Shown here: positions 63,696-64,000 of the stretch, in pieces
Position numbering within the stretch: the stretch's first letter is position 1
Layout: every line of letters starts with the position of its first letter
NCBI RefSeq assembly: GCF_019050325.1
Contig: NZ_VOMB01000006.1
Coordinates: forward strand, 132,470-196,469
Direction of reading: 5' to 3'
Source of the DNA: [Mycobacterium] fortunisiensis
GTDB taxonomy: Bacteria > Actinomycetota > Actinomycetes > Mycobacteriales > Mycobacteriaceae
Length of the DNA stretch: 64,000 bases
Made by a program: the position numbers and the translations under genes
Notes under the pieces: generated by a model
The model's database searches: none
Told to the model about the DNA's origin: nothing
The model's input: only the letters and a program-made list of their open reading frames with translations

Positions 63696-64000
63696 CTAGT
63701 CGGCCAGCGTGCTCAGCTCACGCCCTTCTTCGATAAGCCGAGTCCGGATCTGATCTATATTTGTACTAGAATCTTGCCCCACTTGACCAACTAGATCGGA
63801 CGATATGCATTTTGCGGCATAGGCGGTAATCGGGGCAGACGCCAGGTCGCTAACGTATTCGGTGCGATTTCGATTCAGCAATAAATCCGCCAGATTAAAG
63901 AGTGTCTCCGCGGCGTAGTAGGCGGAATCTGAATCGTCGCCAACTGCGCATCGAATTGCGTATATCAGCGATGTAATCGCGTCATTGGTCGCCGAGTTAT
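63696..64000 (-). CDS. C-terminal part of an unknown protein, cut by window edge
   Basis: An uninterrupted minus-strand frame enters at 64000 and stops at 63696, at least 100 residues: NSATNDAITSLIYAIRCAVG, DDSDSAYYAAETLFNLADLL, then RTEYVSDLASAPITAYAAKC and IEEGRELSTLAD. Helical, AT-richer codons than the chromosome, consistent with element cargo. Its position beside a restriction enzyme suggests a defence-related or element-specific gene; no family recognised. The start is outside the window. Confidence 0.55.
   Translation of the reverse strand, partial: NSATNDAITSLIYAIRCAVGDDSDSAYYAAETLFNLADLLLNRNRTEYVSDLASAPITAYAAKCISSDLVGQVGQDSSTNIDQIRTRLIEEGRELSTLAD

Larger units (their letters stand above)
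53120..64000. mobile_element. AICE-like integrative element, right end beyond window
   Basis: From the 3' end of tRNA-Phe onward: int, xis, a 106-aa orphan, FtsK/TraB-like ATPase, Pra, GntR (KorSA-like), NUDIX, a 67-aa orphan, a type ISP restriction-modification enzyme and a truncated gene. Int/Xis/Pra/TraB/KorSA/NUDIX is the core of actinobacterial integrative and conjugative elements such as pSAM2. No second copy of the tRNA-Phe 3' end occurs before 64000, so attR lies outside. A RepSA/RepAM/Prim-Pol replication gene is not seen. Confidence 0.8.

Noticed and set aside
63252..64000. Right attachment site of the element
   Set aside because: I read both strands for a copy of the tRNA-Phe 3' end (GGTTCGATCCCGG / CCCTGGCCACCA) and found none, so the boundary lies outside the window.

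Overview
The window is high-GC chromosomal DNA from a mycobacterium, most likely a rapidly growing Mycolicibacterium-type species. The basis is gene content and order: an almost unbroken run matches the M. tuberculosis Rv0781-Rv0824c neighbourhood (ptrB, Rv0784-Rv0787, purS/purQ, encapsulin with DyP peroxidase, pepC, purL, purF, purM, DUF3073, ygfZ, pabC, Rv0813c, sseC2/cysA2/thiX, lmeA, glnR-like regulator, mshD, pst genes, phoY2, LCP protein, dus, desA1). Species is not assigned; these assignments rest on recognised protein motifs and remembered gene order, not on a search.

Region by region. 1-8.4 kb: oligopeptidase B, a DoxX/TetR divergent pair, glutathione peroxidase, a DUF2334 protein, an FAD dehydrogenase, a metallo-beta-lactamase-fold protein, a secreted protein and purS-purQ. 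8.4-12.4 kb: an accessory operon of more ordinary base composition that looks like a type VII (ESX) substrate module: a small EspC-like protein, a large WXG-type protein interrupted by a frameshift, a four-helix membrane protein and a lipoprotein. 12.4-15.9 kb: the encapsulin nanocompartment and its DyP cargo, pepC and a glyoxalase-fold protein. 16-30 kb: purL, purF and purM with several membrane proteins and an orphan Mce protein between them, then DUF3073, ygfZ and pabC. 30.5-36 kb: small secreted and lipoproteins, a nitrobindin-like protein and the sulfur operon thiX / DUF4395 / cysA2 / sseC2. Between thiX and DUF4395 there is a leaderless 29-codon open reading frame ending in seven consecutive cysteine codons, the hallmark of the cysteine-responsive attenuators known in mycobacteria. 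36-44.3 kb: glnR-like regulator, mshD, the pstSCAB phosphate transporter, a MarR/quinone-reductase divergent pair and phoU. 44.3-52.6 kb: an LCP ligase, dihydrouridine synthase, desA1, three tandem secreted PASTA-like paralogues, a TetR regulator, a DUF732 protein and a truncated haemoglobin.

52.6-53.1 kb holds four tRNA genes (Lys on the minus strand, Glu, Asp, Phe). Directly after tRNA-Phe an integrated element starts and runs beyond the right edge: tyrosine integrase, excisionase, a 106-residue orphan, an FtsK/TraB-like translocase, a Pra-type activator, a GntR (KorSA-like) repressor, a NUDIX protein, then a 1653-residue single-polypeptide (type ISP) restriction-modification enzyme and a truncated low-GC gene. 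The gene set is that of an actinobacterial integrative and conjugative element (AICE) with a phage-defence cargo; no replication initiator is visible in the part seen.

Regulatory features that can be read directly include many leaderless start sites (TANNNT box 6-8 bases before the start codon), paired palindromic operators for three regulators, several strong hairpins, and a 12-codon reading frame with a perfect Shine-Dalgarno sequence inside a foldable RNA at 31.0-31.2 kb that precedes no gene.
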